Positions 50,924 through 60,289 of a stretch of 64,000 nt of DNA are shown here, one piece after another. Location: positions 429,300-493,299 of the forward strand of contig CAVPPH010000002.1 in NCBI GenBank assembly GCA_963707275.1, given 5' to 3'. Within the stretch, counting starts at the first letter, position 1. Each line of letters opens with the position of its first letter. This DNA is from JACKBK01 sp963707275 (GTDB taxonomy: Bacteria; Chloroflexota; Anaerolineae; JAAEKA01). Made by a program: the position numbers and the translations under genes. The notes below the pieces were generated by a model that worked only from the letters and a program-made list of their open reading frames with translations, did not search any database and was not told where the DNA came from.

Positions 50924-51382
50924 TTACGACCCGCGCTTAGTCAGTTCATCTCGCAAAGCATATCGAGCGCGCAAGTCCTGCTTTGCACGCGCGATGAAGC
51001 GATCGGCATCCGCGGACGGGCCGAGCCAGAACAGATGGCCGGGGCAGGTGCAATCGGACGAACCGAAGCCGGTGATGCAAGCCTGCGCGTGCTCACTGGT
51101 CCAGCTTGCCCACGCGCACTCCAGCCGCTGCGGGTCTTCGATCAGCAGCGCTCCCAGCAAACGGGTAAAAGGCAGCAGGTAGTCGATATGCCAGTGTTGA
51201 CGCTTGCTGCCCGCCGCGTGACGCTTCAGTCGCGCCGCCAGCCCGCCCGGGCCAAGCGCGCTGCCGACGTAGCAGTACAGCCCCGGATCGAAGCGCATCC
51301 GCCGCGTCCGGCCAATCTGCAACTCAACCTGCTTCGGCAGCGTCAGCAGCAGCATGTAGGTGCCGGGGCAGGACGGAATCAC
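50924..51382 (-). CDS. GIY-YIG-like DUF123 nuclease-family protein
   Basis: A 152-residue DUF123-type protein: GTYMLLLTLPKQVELQIGR at the start, GLYCYVGSALGPGGLAARLKRH as the GIY-YIG-like core and HWHIDYLLPFT after it. The C-terminal part carries Cys in SSDCTCPGHLFW. Related domains cut DNA, but activity of this branch is unproven. The start GTG overlaps the stop of the DUF1905 gene by four bases (GTGA). Confidence 0.82.
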   Translation of the reverse strand: MIPSCPGTYMLLLTLPKQVELQIGRTRRMRFDPGLYCYVGSALGPGGLAARLKRHAAGSKRQHWHIDYLLPFTRLLGALLIEDPQRLECAWASWTSEHAQACITGFGSSDCTCPGHLFWLGPSADADRFIARAKQDLRARYALRDELTKRGS

Positions 51383-51828
51383 TGGCCGCCGGCCAGGCTG
51401 GCGACGATCTTGGCGATGCGCCGCTGGCGGGTCTCCGCTGCTTTGGCCGTCACCACCTGGCGCACATGCTCCTTGCGCGTGCTGTAAGCCAGCCGGTCGA
51501 ATGCCTCGGTCGCTCCCGCTTCGGCCAGGGCCGCCGCCAGGTCATCGGGGACCTCCACGGTGCGCGGCTTGCTGTCCAGTTCCAGGGTGACCTCCACCAC
51601 ATCGCCGGCCTGCACGCCGGCTGCCGTCCGGTGTTCCGCAGCCAAAGGCAGCATGAACACGTCGCCATAGGCCGCGACCGTGCTGCGATAGCTGTAGCCA
51701 TTGAGCGTGACGACGACAGGCGGTCGCTTCTTCGTTCCCAACGCGGCCACTACCTCAGGCGGCACCGGCAGGCCGGTGGCATTGACGCCCTCAGCTTGGG
51801 TTACGATGGTAGTGAAGGTTGTTTTCAT
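51379..51828 (-). CDS. YdeI/OmpD-associated protein with DUF1905 domain
   Basis: A 149-residue protein combining an N-terminal DUF1905 beta-barrel (FTTIVTQAEGVNATGLPVPP, VVVTLNGYSYRSTVAAYGD, AGDVVEVTLELDSKPRTVEV) with a C-terminal YdeI/OmdA-type helical end (FDRLAYSTRKEHVRQVVTA, AKAAETRQRRIAKIV). YdeI proteins protect against some cationic peptides. It overlaps the downstream GIY-YIG-like gene. Confidence 0.82.
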   Translation of the reverse strand: MKTTFTTIVTQAEGVNATGLPVPPEVVAALGTKKRPPVVVTLNGYSYRSTVAAYGDVFMLPLAAEHRTAAGVQAGDVVEVTLELDSKPRTVEVPDDLAAALAEAGATEAFDRLAYSTRKEHVRQVVTAKAAETRQRRIAKIVASLAGGQ

Positions 51829-52019
51829 TGTGACTCATTTCATGCCGGCTGGAATTCGAGCCCGTGCGTAGTTGCGCTGGCCCGTCGGTGTCGCGGTGAG
51901 CAGTTACAACACCGGAGGTGGCTGTAAGCAACGGGATTTGAACAATCGATCGTCAAAGATGAACTGTTGGCCGGAACTGGTCGTCTAATGGACATGAAAT
52001 TGATCGCAGGAGGTTAACC

Positions 52020-52511
52020 ATGAAGAGAAGCATGTCGGTCCTGGCTGTTCTGGCAGCCGGGCTGGTATTTGTCTCAGGCTGTGCGCCGCTGTTGAGTGAC
52101 CAGACGAGCACGGCAGTTCCGCAGGCTGGACAGCCAGCAACTGCCGTCATTAGCGAGCCGGCCAGCGCAATTTCGCCGGAGCCGTCTGCCACCGCGACAG
52201 CCGAACCGGATACCGGGGAACAGAAGACAATTACCCTGGATGATCAGGGTGAAACGATCCAGTTGGTTGTTGGGGAACGTTTCCTGCTCAACCTGGGAGA
52301 GGGCTACACCTGGGATGTGGGCGTCAGCGATGAGACCGTGGTCAGCCGGGTCAGGAACATCACGGTCATTCGCGGCGCGCAGGGCGTCTACGAGGCGCTT
52401 CAGCCCGGCACGACAACGCTGAGCGCGGTCGGCGATCCGGCCTGCCGCCAGGCCAAGCCGCCGTGCGGGATGCCTTCGACCCTGTTTACGGTCACGCTTG
52501 TGGTGAGTTAA
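52020..52511 (+). CDS. Lipoprotein with chagasin-like (I42) fold
   Basis: A 163-residue lipoprotein (lipobox LVFVSGC) with a 60-residue Ser/Thr/Pro/Glu-rich spacer and a C-terminal domain of inhibitor family I42: VGERFLLNLGEGYTWDVGVS, then YEALQPGTTTLSAVGDPAC and CGMPSTLFTVTLVV. Chagasin-type domains inhibit papain-like cysteine peptidases. The Tyr-Thr-Trp of loop L2 is in place; the G-x-x-G loop is less clear. AGGAGG seven bases before the ATG is an excellent ribosome site. Confidence 0.8.
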   Translation: MKRSMSVLAVLAAGLVFVSGCAPLLSDQTSTAVPQAGQPATAVISEPASAISPEPSATATAEPDTGEQKTITLDDQGETIQLVVGERFLLNLGEGYTWDVGVSDETVVSRVRNITVIRGAQGVYEALQPGTTTLSAVGDPACRQAKPPCGMPSTLFTVTLVVS

Positions 52512-52552
52512 CCCCGGCCTGCCTCACGAGTTGTCGTCGTTGCAATGACCAG

Positions 52553-54323
52553 CTATGGGCGCACCCATTCGATATCGCTCACAAACAGCGCGCCGCTCGG
52601 CGTCTGATCGAAGAGCAGCGCGATCTCGGCGATGTCGCTCAGATCGACGCCGGCAAAGCCGCTCAAGGGAAGACGGATGGTGGTCAGCGGCACGCGACCG
52701 GTGAAGAAGCCGGTTTCGGTGGCTGAATTGTCCTGCATGACGCCAGGGGGGAATCCTAACGCCGGCTGGTCCGGCCCGGTTTGCACGGCGGCGCTGTTGC
52801 CCGCGCGGTCGGTGATCTGCACGCTGAGGGCCTGCGGCTGCCCCGCCGGGTTCAAAGGCGAGGCCGGATCGACCGCAGCGCGCAGGCTTAACGTGCTGAA
52901 AGCGCTGAGATCGCCGGCGCCCTCTGGCAGGGCGAAACGGAGCGCTGCGCCCGACGTTTCCCAGGAAACCACCGCGTGGGCCGGCTGGCCGGGCACGGTC
53001 ACATAGTTGCGCCGGCATGGCTCGCTGCCGGGCAGGGATAGAGCACTGAAGAAGCCCTTGGGGCAGAACTGAATGGCGAGCTTGTCAGTGGTCACAGCGC
53101 CGCCCAGTCGGTTGCTCTGTAACTCCCCGTCGTCCGCCGGAATCATCACGGTCTGGCGGTCGGCGGCTGGCGCCAGGAACGCCACGCGGGCTGCTTGACC
53201 ATAGAGCGCATCCGGAGCAGCTGTTGTCACATCGACGCCCAGGCGCTCCGTGGCTCCGGCGACGACGGCGGGATCCTCAGCGAACAGTACGGCCAGGAAA
53301 TCGGTCGCATAGTCCACCAGCCAGGCGCGTTGCGCCTCGCCGTCCAGCAGCGGCTCGCAGTCGGGCCGGTCGCGCTGCACGGCCATGTCGCCCGGCAAGA
53401 TGGTGTTGAAGGCGTTGTGGTTGGCCCGTTCCAGCCAGACCGAGGCGGCCCATGCGCTCTGATCCGGGGCGAGCCGCGGGCCTTCGAAGTAGGTCTGACC
53501 GACTTGATCCACCACGTCGCCGTCACAGCCGGCAAGGATTGTCGCCAGCGGCGCGCTCGATGCTGGTCCAGGGATCGACGCTGGCCGCGGCCGCGGCAAC
53601 CTGGAGCACGCCGTCCACCGGGCCGTAGCCCCGGCTGCCCGCCAACACGTCAGGATCGTTGGCCAGGGCAAAGGAGGCATCGCCGCCGCGCGAGTGGCCG
53701 ACAAACGCCAGGCGGCTCAGATCGGCGCGGCCGGTCAACCGTACGACGTCGCCAAAGCGGTTGTCACCGCCGGCGACAGCTTCCGCCACCCCTTGCAGAT
53801 GCAGACCGATCAGTTGCTCCAGTCGCTCGCCGGCTACCGGCTCGCCGAAGCCAAACGTATACTCGGCGTTGATGTTGGGCGCCAGAACGACGTACCCCGC
53901 GTCCGCCAGCGCGCTGACCAGATAGGCGAAGCCACTGTAGTTGCGCTGTTCGACGTCGGGGTCGCATGGCCAGCGGTCCACACTCGTCTCGTCCAGCGGA
54001 CAGCCGGGATGCGTGCCGTGCAGAATGACAACCACGGGAAACGGGCCGTCGCCCTGGCTGGGCACGCCGATCAGGCCGTTCAGCCGCACCGGCATGTTGC
54101 GGAAGCGACTGTCCTGGGGAAAACGTTCCTGGACAATGGTTGCGTCGCCCAGGTTGTACTCGACCGCTGGCGGCAAGGCGTCCGGCTCGTCCTTCGACGC
54201 CGGCGGCGCGACCTCGGTCTGTGGTGCGACGATGACGGGTGGCAAAGGAGCTGAACACGCAGCCAGCGCCAGCAACGAAGCTGCAAGAAACAGAAACACC
54301 CGAGAGAAACGTTGTGGGGTCAT
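52553..54323 (-). CDS. Secreted alpha/beta-hydrolase lipoprotein with C-terminal beta domain, one frameshift
   Basis: The joined reading, about 590 residues, starts with a lipobox (LLALAACSAP), then an alpha/beta-hydrolase with oxyanion motif VVVILHGTHPGC, nucleophile elbow LAFVGHSRGGDASF and a later acidic/His region (WLERANHNAFNTI). A C-terminal beta-rich domain (about 400-590, ending SDIEWVRP) may bind carbohydrate. The fold resembles chlorophyllase and PAF-acetylhydrolase-like esterases. A one-base slip near 53555 divides the frame between SIE and APLATILAGCDGD. It is the last gene of a minus-strand group. Confidence 0.8.
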
Positions 54324-54348
54324 GGAAAACCTCGATCTGGAAGCGACT

Positions 54349-55023
54349 TCATCCGATCAAGCCGCTAATGCCCTTGTATGAGAAGTAGAGGCCAAAGACC
54401 AGCGACACCGTGATCGTGATCGCTCGGGTGTTGCGCTCCAGCCAGGCTTGGACAGACTTCAGCTGTTTGGCCGATTGCTGCGGCGCCACGGCGCTCGCCA
54501 GGATGGGTAGCAGGACCAGCACTTGTGTGGCCAGTGTGTAGATCAGATAGGCGCCGACACTGGGGCCGGCGCCCAGCGCCGCTCCTGCAATTACGTCGAT
54601 GGCCGTCAGCGTAAAGACCCACTGCTTGACTGAGATCGCCACCAGGAGCGCGCCGGCGCCCACTGCCCGTAGCGCCGAGAGCCCGCCAACAGCTTGCATC
54701 CATTGGGGCGGCGGATCGTCAGGATCTGCCTGGTTACGCCACTTCTTGTAGGCAGCGATCAACAGCAGGATCCCGACGACCAGCAGCAGCGTGGAGGCAA
54801 TGATCTCGGGGCCGTTATCGGGATAGGTCTCCGTGACTGCGCCGAAAACCAGCCCGAAGAAAACCCCTTGCGCCAGGCGAACGGCCACGGCTCCGGAGAC
54901 GAAAGCAACGGCCTTGCTCAGCCCGCCCTGGCTCTGCAGCATGAGCAGCGCGACGATGGGATACAGCGGCACCAGCGTCGCGCTCAGGATCAGAGGCGCC
55001 AGATCGATCAGTACGTCACTCAT
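54349..55023 (-). CDS. GAP-family (Sap/sulfolipid-addressing-like) membrane protein
   Basis: A 224-residue six-helix membrane protein similar to the GAP/Sap family: LAPLILSATLVPLYPIVALL at the start, then ALLVAISVKQWVFTLTAIDV and the Gly-rich last helix. In mycobacteria Sap helps transport a sulfolipid; the neighbouring sulfate genes make this comparison tempting but unproven. AGAGGTG precedes the ATG at 55023; the longer frame to 55101 would overlap the alkylsulfatase. Confidence 0.78.
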   Translation of the reverse strand: MSDVLIDLAPLILSATLVPLYPIVALLMLQSQGGLSKAVAFVSGAVAVRLAQGVFFGLVFGAVTETYPDNGPEIIASTLLLVVGILLLIAAYKKWRNQADPDDPPPQWMQAVGGLSALRAVGAGALLVAISVKQWVFTLTAIDVIAGAALGAGPSVGAYLIYTLATQVLVLLPILASAVAPQQSAKQLKSVQAWLERNTRAITITVSLVFGLYFSYKGISGLIG

Positions 55024-55097
55024 GAAACACCTCTGGACGGGCACTTCGGGTTGCTTTGAACGCCAAACCCGAGGGGCACTCAGGCATCGCACAAACG

Positions 55098-56999
55098 TCA
55101 TGGTGTTACGATGTTGAACCAGAACTCGAACGTGTCCAGCAGCGACAGGAGTTCGACCAGCTTTGCCGGGTTGCCCTCGATTGTGGCCTCGCCGGCCGTC
55201 AGTACGTCCGCCATGGTCGCCTCGCCCAGAAGGACCTTGTCCAGCACCGCGCGGGTCGTCGTCAACGTGGCGTCGGCATCGGCGCTCTGTTTGCCCAAGG
55301 TGTAGTTCAATACGCCGTTCTCGACGACCAGCAGATACGCCTCATCGATATCGGTGAAACTAGCGTTGATGGTGATGACTTTGCCCGCGGCTTTCGGCCC
55401 GTTGAGCCGCACCGCCAACAGGTCAAAGAGCATGTCCAGCGGCGTTGCCTTGATGACGTCGGCGTTGTTGGCCGTCGGGATCCGTTGGTTGAGCACGCCA
55501 TCGCGCAGCTCTTTGGCCGCGCTCAGGTAGAAGTTACGCCACGGGCCGGACTCAGCCTGATAGCCAAGCTGCTCCAGGGCGTCGGCCTGCAAGGCGCGCG
55601 CTGCCTCGTTGTCGGGGTCGGCAAAGACCAGATGATTGACGACCTGCGCCACCCAGCGATACTCGCCAGCCGCGAACGACTGGCGGGCTTTGGCCAGCAG
55701 CGCATCGGCCCCGCCCATGAATTCCACGTACTGTTTGCCGGCTGCTTCCGGCGGCAGCGGATGCAACGTGGCCGGGTTGCCGTCGAAGAAGCCGAGATAG
55801 CGCTGGTAGATGGCCTTAACGTTGTGGTTGATGCTGCCGTAGTAGCCGCGGTTGTACCACGCCCGGAACAACTCGGCGGGCAGTTCGATAATCTCGGGGA
55901 TCTCCAACAGGGTGTAGCCTTGGTTGGCCAGCCGCAGCGTCTCGTCGTGCAGGTACTTGTACATGTCACGCTGCTTTTTGAGATAGTCCTCTCCGTCCAC
56001 GGCTCCCCAGGTCGGCCAATGGTGGCTGGCGAAGATCACATCGTAGCGACCTGTGAAACGATCGATGGCCTCGTCGATGTAGTGCGCCCAGGCTTTTGGA
56101 TCGCGCACCTGCGCGCCGCGCAGCGTATAGAGATTGTGCATGTTGTGTGTACAGTTCTCTGCCATACACAGCGCCCGGTACTTCGGGAAGAGAAAATTCA
56201 TCTCGGCCGGCGCTTCGGTGCCGGGCGTGAGCTGGAACTCGATCTCCAAACCGTCGATGGTCATCGTCTGGCCGGTGAAAGTGATATCGTCGGTCGGATC
56301 GATCAGGGTGACTTCCCCGTTCGAAGTGGCCTGCCCCAGACCGGTGCCTACCTGTCCCATCGGATCTTTGGGCAGCAGGTTGCCGTACATGTAGCTGGCG
56401 CGGCGGGTCATCACGTTGCCGGCGATGACGTTCTCGCTGATGGCGTGTTCCAGGAAATGCTCCGGCGCGATCACCTTGACCTTGCCGGCCTTCACGTCAG
56501 CCTCGCTGATGACGCCTTTGACGCCGCCCCAGTGGTCGATGTGACTGTGGGTGTAGATGACCGCCACCACCGGCTTCTGTCCCAGATGGCGATAGACCAG
56601 TTCCATGCCGGCCCTGGCGGGTGCAGTGGAAATCAGGGGGTCCACGACCACGTAGCCGCTATCGGTTTCGATGATACTCATCACCGACAGATCAAAGCCG
56701 CGGATCTGGTAGACCCCTTCCGTGACTTGGAAGAGACCGTGATAAAATGCATTCAGGCGCGATTGTCGCCACAGGCTGGGGTTGACGCTGGAAGGAGCGG
56801 TTTCCTCTTCCAGGAAGGGGTAGGCGTTCAGATCCCAGGCCGGGCGGCCATCGGCCGTCAGAATGACCGGTTCGTCCAGGCTGGCGATGAAGCCGCGGCT
56901 GGCGGCCTCGAAGTCGCGAACGTCGTCCCAATTCAGTTCGCTCAACAGCGCACTGTTGGCCGCGGCAGTGAACGAGGTTGCTTGCTTACGATGTGTCAT
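55098..56999 (-). CDS. Alkylsulfatase (SdsA1/YjcS-type metallo-beta-lactamase)
   Basis: A 633-residue enzyme with the class III sulfatase layout: N-terminal metallo-beta-lactamase domain (zinc site YTHSHIDHWGG, later H in the AENCTHNMHNLY segment and FASHHWP), a helical dimerisation domain (about 370-500) and an SCP2-like C-terminal domain (about 510-633). It hydrolyses primary alkyl sulfates to alcohol and sulfate. No signal peptide is evident, so it is probably cytoplasmic, unlike Pseudomonas SdsA1. The SulP gene lies 137 bases upstream on the same strand. Confidence 0.9.
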   Translation of the reverse strand: MTHRKQATSFTAAANSALLSELNWDDVRDFEAASRGFIASLDEPVILTADGRPAWDLNAYPFLEEETAPSSVNPSLWRQSRLNAFYHGLFQVTEGVYQIRGFDLSVMSIIETDSGYVVVDPLISTAPARAGMELVYRHLGQKPVVAVIYTHSHIDHWGGVKGVISEADVKAGKVKVIAPEHFLEHAISENVIAGNVMTRRASYMYGNLLPKDPMGQVGTGLGQATSNGEVTLIDPTDDITFTGQTMTIDGLEIEFQLTPGTEAPAEMNFLFPKYRALCMAENCTHNMHNLYTLRGAQVRDPKAWAHYIDEAIDRFTGRYDVIFASHHWPTWGAVDGEDYLKKQRDMYKYLHDETLRLANQGYTLLEIPEIIELPAELFRAWYNRGYYGSINHNVKAIYQRYLGFFDGNPATLHPLPPEAAGKQYVEFMGGADALLAKARQSFAAGEYRWVAQVVNHLVFADPDNEAARALQADALEQLGYQAESGPWRNFYLSAAKELRDGVLNQRIPTANNADVIKATPLDMLFDLLAVRLNGPKAAGKVITINASFTDIDEAYLLVVENGVLNYTLGKQSADADATLTTTRAVLDKVLLGEATMADVLTAGEATIEGNPAKLVELLSLLDTFEFWFNIVTP

Positions 57000-57135
57000 G
57001 ACATTATCCTCTGTGAAAGTCAGCGCTCAATGGCGCTTGCGTGTCCAGCAACGGCTGCTGATCCATGGTCATCAGGCCATGCGGTGGCCTGTTCAGATCG
57101 ACAAATCATACCATCATCTCTGGTTGACACGCGGC

Positions 57136-58857
57136 TCAGCGCGGGCCAGGTGGCGCCTGATCCAGCCAGGCATAGGCCGCGGCAGCCGCCTCATTCATGG
57201 CCTCACCCACTTGAGACGTCGCCAGGAAGATGTTCTCTTCGCCGATGGTCTGGAGCAGCCCGGTCTTGGAGAGTTGTTGATAGACAGCAGGATCGATGCC
57301 TACCAGCATCAGCCGGCTGTCGCGTGCCTGGAGCGATTCGGCGTAGCGTTGCAACACAGTGATGAAGGTACTGCCAATCTCCCCTCGACCCCGCATCCCC
57401 AGAGCGACGACGGCGCGTGTCGTGTTGTCCACGGCCGGCAGTATCTCCTCCAGGTTCTTGGCAGCGGCAAAAAACAGGCTGCCATAGACCTGGAGCATGG
57501 TGAACTGGCCGCTGGGCAGTTCCTTGGGCGCCGGCTGCTCGATCGGCAGTCCACGCGGCGTCAGCACCAACTGGGTGAGCTCGACCTTGTTGGACTGGCG
57601 CGCCACGTAGAGCACGATGCTCAAAGCCACGCCGATCAACACTGCGTACTGCAAAGGAATGAATAGCGTGGCCAGGAAGGTCAAGGCCATCACAGAGGTC
57701 GAGACCCGGCTGGTATTCCAGATGGTCACAGCTTGCTCAATACGCAGCCCCTGGAAGCCGATGACGATCAACAGGGCGGCCAGCGCCGGCATGGGAATCA
57801 GCTTGACCAGAGGGGCAGCCACCAACACAATCAAAGCGACAAAGAGGCCGGCGAGGATGTTGGCCCAGCGCGATCGGGCACCGGCGCTAATGACCAGTGC
57901 GGTGCCGGATATCGACCCACCCGCGGGCAGGCCGCCGACCAAACCGGCGGCCATGTTGGCAGCCCCCTGCCCAAAGAAATCGCGCGAAACGTTGGGGTAC
58001 TTGCCATCGGGGTTGGGGTAGCCCTGGCTGACGCCGGCGCCCTGGATCAGGCCGATGATAGCCACCGAAAACGCCGGCAACACCATGGTGGCCAGCAGTT
58101 GAGGCGAGGGCAGTGTTAACCGGGGCAGTGAACGAGGAATGAATGCCACGTCTCCGACCGTCATGACTGACTGCCAGTTCAACACCTCATTCATGCTGAA
58201 GACCGGTAGCGACAGCAAGATCAGCAGCACTGTAGAGATTCCAATGGCGATGATGAAGGCGAAACGACGGAAGGGCGTATGCAACAGCAGCACGATCAAT
58301 GCCAACGTCGCCAGGCCAACGATCGTAGTTGGAATCTCGATTTGGGGCAGGCGCAGGAGAAGATCGAGCGTACGGGCGACGCTGTTGGAGAACTGGCTCC
58401 GGTAGCCTGTCAGGTCGCCAAGCTGCCCCAGGATGATCAACACGGCTACGCCGTTGAGGAAGCCGGTCATCACCGAGTTCGAGACGAAGCGCACGATAAA
58501 CCCTAACCGGAAGAGGCCGGCCAGCAATTGAATCACCCCGACCAGAAACACCAGCGTCACCAACGCCTGCATCTTCTGCGCGGCAGGCGCCAGCTCCAGC
58601 GCGGAGCCAGCCGCGACCGACAGCGCCGCGGTCGTGGAGACGTTCATGAACACAGAGCTGGCGAAAACAGCGCCGACCGGTATGGCAACCATCAACGTGT
58701 AGATGCCCAGCACAGGATTGACCGTGGCCAGCAGGGCATGTCCCATCGCCTGGGGCACGTTGACGATGGCAAACGTGAGGCCGGCGATGACATCGGATTT
58801 CAGATCGGAGCGCTCAGGCTTCAATTGCCTGACGGCGTCTGTGTTTACACGTGGCAT
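57136..58857 (-). CDS. SulP-family sulfate permease with STAS domain
   Basis: A 573-residue SulP transporter: GLTFAIVNVPQAMGHALLA at the start, QGYPNPDGKYPNVSRDFFGQ and GLVGGLPAGGSISGTALVIS in the core, then a C-terminal STAS domain (about 440-570; AVVALGMRGRGEIGSTFITV). It carries sulfate or a similar anion across the inner membrane. The ATG at 58857 has AGGTGG eight bases upstream; a GTG at 58869 would overlap the previous gene. Confidence 0.9.
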   Translation of the reverse strand: MPRVNTDAVRQLKPERSDLKSDVIAGLTFAIVNVPQAMGHALLATVNPVLGIYTLMVAIPVGAVFASSVFMNVSTTAALSVAAGSALELAPAAQKMQALVTLVFLVGVIQLLAGLFRLGFIVRFVSNSVMTGFLNGVAVLIILGQLGDLTGYRSQFSNSVARTLDLLLRLPQIEIPTTIVGLATLALIVLLLHTPFRRFAFIIAIGISTVLLILLSLPVFSMNEVLNWQSVMTVGDVAFIPRSLPRLTLPSPQLLATMVLPAFSVAIIGLIQGAGVSQGYPNPDGKYPNVSRDFFGQGAANMAAGLVGGLPAGGSISGTALVISAGARSRWANILAGLFVALIVLVAAPLVKLIPMPALAALLIVIGFQGLRIEQAVTIWNTSRVSTSVMALTFLATLFIPLQYAVLIGVALSIVLYVARQSNKVELTQLVLTPRGLPIEQPAPKELPSGQFTMLQVYGSLFFAAAKNLEEILPAVDNTTRAVVALGMRGRGEIGSTFITVLQRYAESLQARDSRLMLVGIDPAVYQQLSKTGLLQTIGEENIFLATSQVGEAMNEAAAAAYAWLDQAPPGPR

Positions 58858-58861
58858 AGAC

Positions 58862-59611
58862 TTATCCACCTAACGGAATCGCAATCGCCATCAGAATGAC
58901 GCCGAACAGGACGAGCAGCAATCCGGTCCTCCAACGACTTGCGCCGGTATAATAACCCCAGCGATAGCCAAGGAAGAAGAGCATGACAAAGGAGACGATG
59001 TTGGACACGCGCAGAGCTGCCAGGGGTTCGTTGCGTAGCAGCCAGAGCGGCGTCAACGACGGCAGCGCAGCGATGAGATACACCAGCACCATGCTCAACG
59101 CTTCGGTGACGTCGCTGCGCTGCAAACCGACCGGCCGCGGCTCGCTCTCGCGCAGGTGCTCCAATACGTCTTCATACAGCAGATAACGCTTCTCTTCGCT
59201 GGCAACGGGTTCCAGTGTGAAATCAAACTCATCGGCAATCACCCATATAGCTTCCTCATCGCTATCAGCCGCCTGGATCTCCTGCAAGAAGCGATGCTTC
59301 TGGCCGCGCGCCAGCATCGCCAGTAAGACGAGCATCAAGCCCTCAATCAGGCCCCATGCCACGGTTACGCCCAGGACAGAAAAGAACAGCTCACTCCCAA
59401 AGTTTTCCGGAATGGGCTGGGCATAGTTGGCAGTGCGCTTGGCGACGCTGAAGGCCAGCGTGAAGGTCAGGACGATCATGATGCTGTATATCGCAGCGCT
59501 GAGCGCGTCAATTGGGAATAGCCAGTTTGACACCAGGCGCGTCAGCGGGTCGTACGGTGGAGGTAGTGGCCGATGCGGGCCTCGACGGGACGATAGTTTG
59601 CTTGGAATCAT
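58862..59611 (-). CDS. Polytopic membrane protein, about five helices
   Basis: A 249-residue membrane protein of unknown family. Hydrophobic segments lie near 30-55 (SAAIYSIMIVLTFTLAFS), 80-105 (VAWGLIEGLMLVLLAML), 175-195, 205-225 and 230-248, with an acidic cytoplasmic region between the second and third (ADSDEEAIWVIADEFDFTLE). The arrangement is reminiscent of VIT/CCC1-like transporters but I would not assign it. It lies just upstream of the SulP gene and is probably co-transcribed with it. Confidence 0.7.
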   Translation of the reverse strand: MIPSKLSSRRGPHRPLPPPYDPLTRLVSNWLFPIDALSAAIYSIMIVLTFTLAFSVAKRTANYAQPIPENFGSELFFSVLGVTVAWGLIEGLMLVLLAMLARGQKHRFLQEIQAADSDEEAIWVIADEFDFTLEPVASEEKRYLLYEDVLEHLRESEPRPVGLQRSDVTEALSMVLVYLIAALPSLTPLWLLRNEPLAALRVSNIVSFVMLFFLGYRWGYYTGASRWRTGLLLVLFGVILMAIAIPLGG

Positions 59612-59680
59612 TGCAGTGTGCTTGACCTATGCTGCCCTGATGATGCCAGACCACCGTATGGAGCTGGGCAGTATTGGCAT

Positions 59681-59722
59681 CGTCTGCCATCCCGCCAGCG
59701 CATGCTGGCGGGATGGCAGACG
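59681..59722. repeat. Perfect 19-bp-stem hairpin
   Basis: CGTCTGCCATCCCGCCAGC (59681-59699) and GCTGGCGGGATGGCAGACG (59704-59722) pair completely around GCAT. It lies in the 156-base gap between two minus-strand genes. With no T-run it may be a repetitive palindrome rather than a terminator. Confidence 0.6.
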
Positions 59723-59767
59723 AACTGGTTCGCTACGGCTTGCCGGCAGTTCGACTCCCAACATCGG

Positions 59768-60289
59768 CTAGCGGTCGTCGCCAATCCAACTGTCGTAGCC
59801 GTCCTCCAGCATGTGGTAGCGTCCGTGCGCCCAGGTGTAGAAGCTTTCCCAACTCTTGAGCTTCATGCCGTCGATCTCGACTACGACACCTGCCTCCACC
59901 GCCCGGCGTATCTCGCGCAACCCCTCAACCAGAGCGCCCCAGCCGGTCGGACGACCACTTTCACCTCGTTCGGCGTAGAGCGCGTCGAAATCCCGCAGCT
60001 CTTCGTCCGGGAGGGTGATTTGCCGGGCGGGAATGCGAATGGCAACGCCGCTTTCGCGAAGCGCCAGCGCGAAGTTGTCATCGCTGGCCAGCATCCTAGC
60101 GATGAACTTGTCCTCGAAGCCGAAAAGAGGTGTTGGCCAGTCGTGCTGCCGGGTCCAATCGCGCAGTGCTTTCTTGTCGGGCCACGTAATTTGCATGGTA
60201 CCCTCCCTGCGCGCCTTGCTGGTTCGCTCACGATCCTCAGCAGTTGCAGCTTCCAGCGCCCACGCCGGTAGTTCTTTGTTGCTTGCCAT
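59768..60289 (-). CDS. Uncharacterised protein, possibly from an internal start
   Basis: I do not recognise this 173-residue protein. It has no signal, membrane segment or repeat; the sequence is mixed alpha/beta with a Trp/Tyr-rich end (SWESFYTWAHGRYHMLEDGY, DSWIGDD). Residues 1-31 are charged and may be non-native; an internal Met (MQITWPDKKALRDWT, at 60196) has a plausible start context. The ATG at 60289 overlaps the stop of the aldo/keto reductase, so the two are coupled. Confidence 0.6.
   Translation of the reverse strand: MASNKELPAWALEAATAEDRERTSKARREGTMQITWPDKKALRDWTRQHDWPTPLFGFEDKFIARMLASDDNFALALRESGVAIRIPARQITLPDEELRDFDALYAERGESGRPTGWGALVEGLREIRRAVEAGVVVEIDGMKLKSWESFYTWAHGRYHMLEDGYDSWIGDDR

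Noticed and set aside
51840..51960. tRNA-like stretch around GGAATTCGAGCCCG
   Set aside because: Only a T-arm-like word is present; no acceptor stem or anticodon arm can be folded.
55056..57362. 768-codon open frame on the plus strand opposite the alkylsulfatase
   Set aside because: It is the antisense shadow of a clear metallo-beta-lactamase-fold gene in a GC-rich genome and has no recognisable domain.
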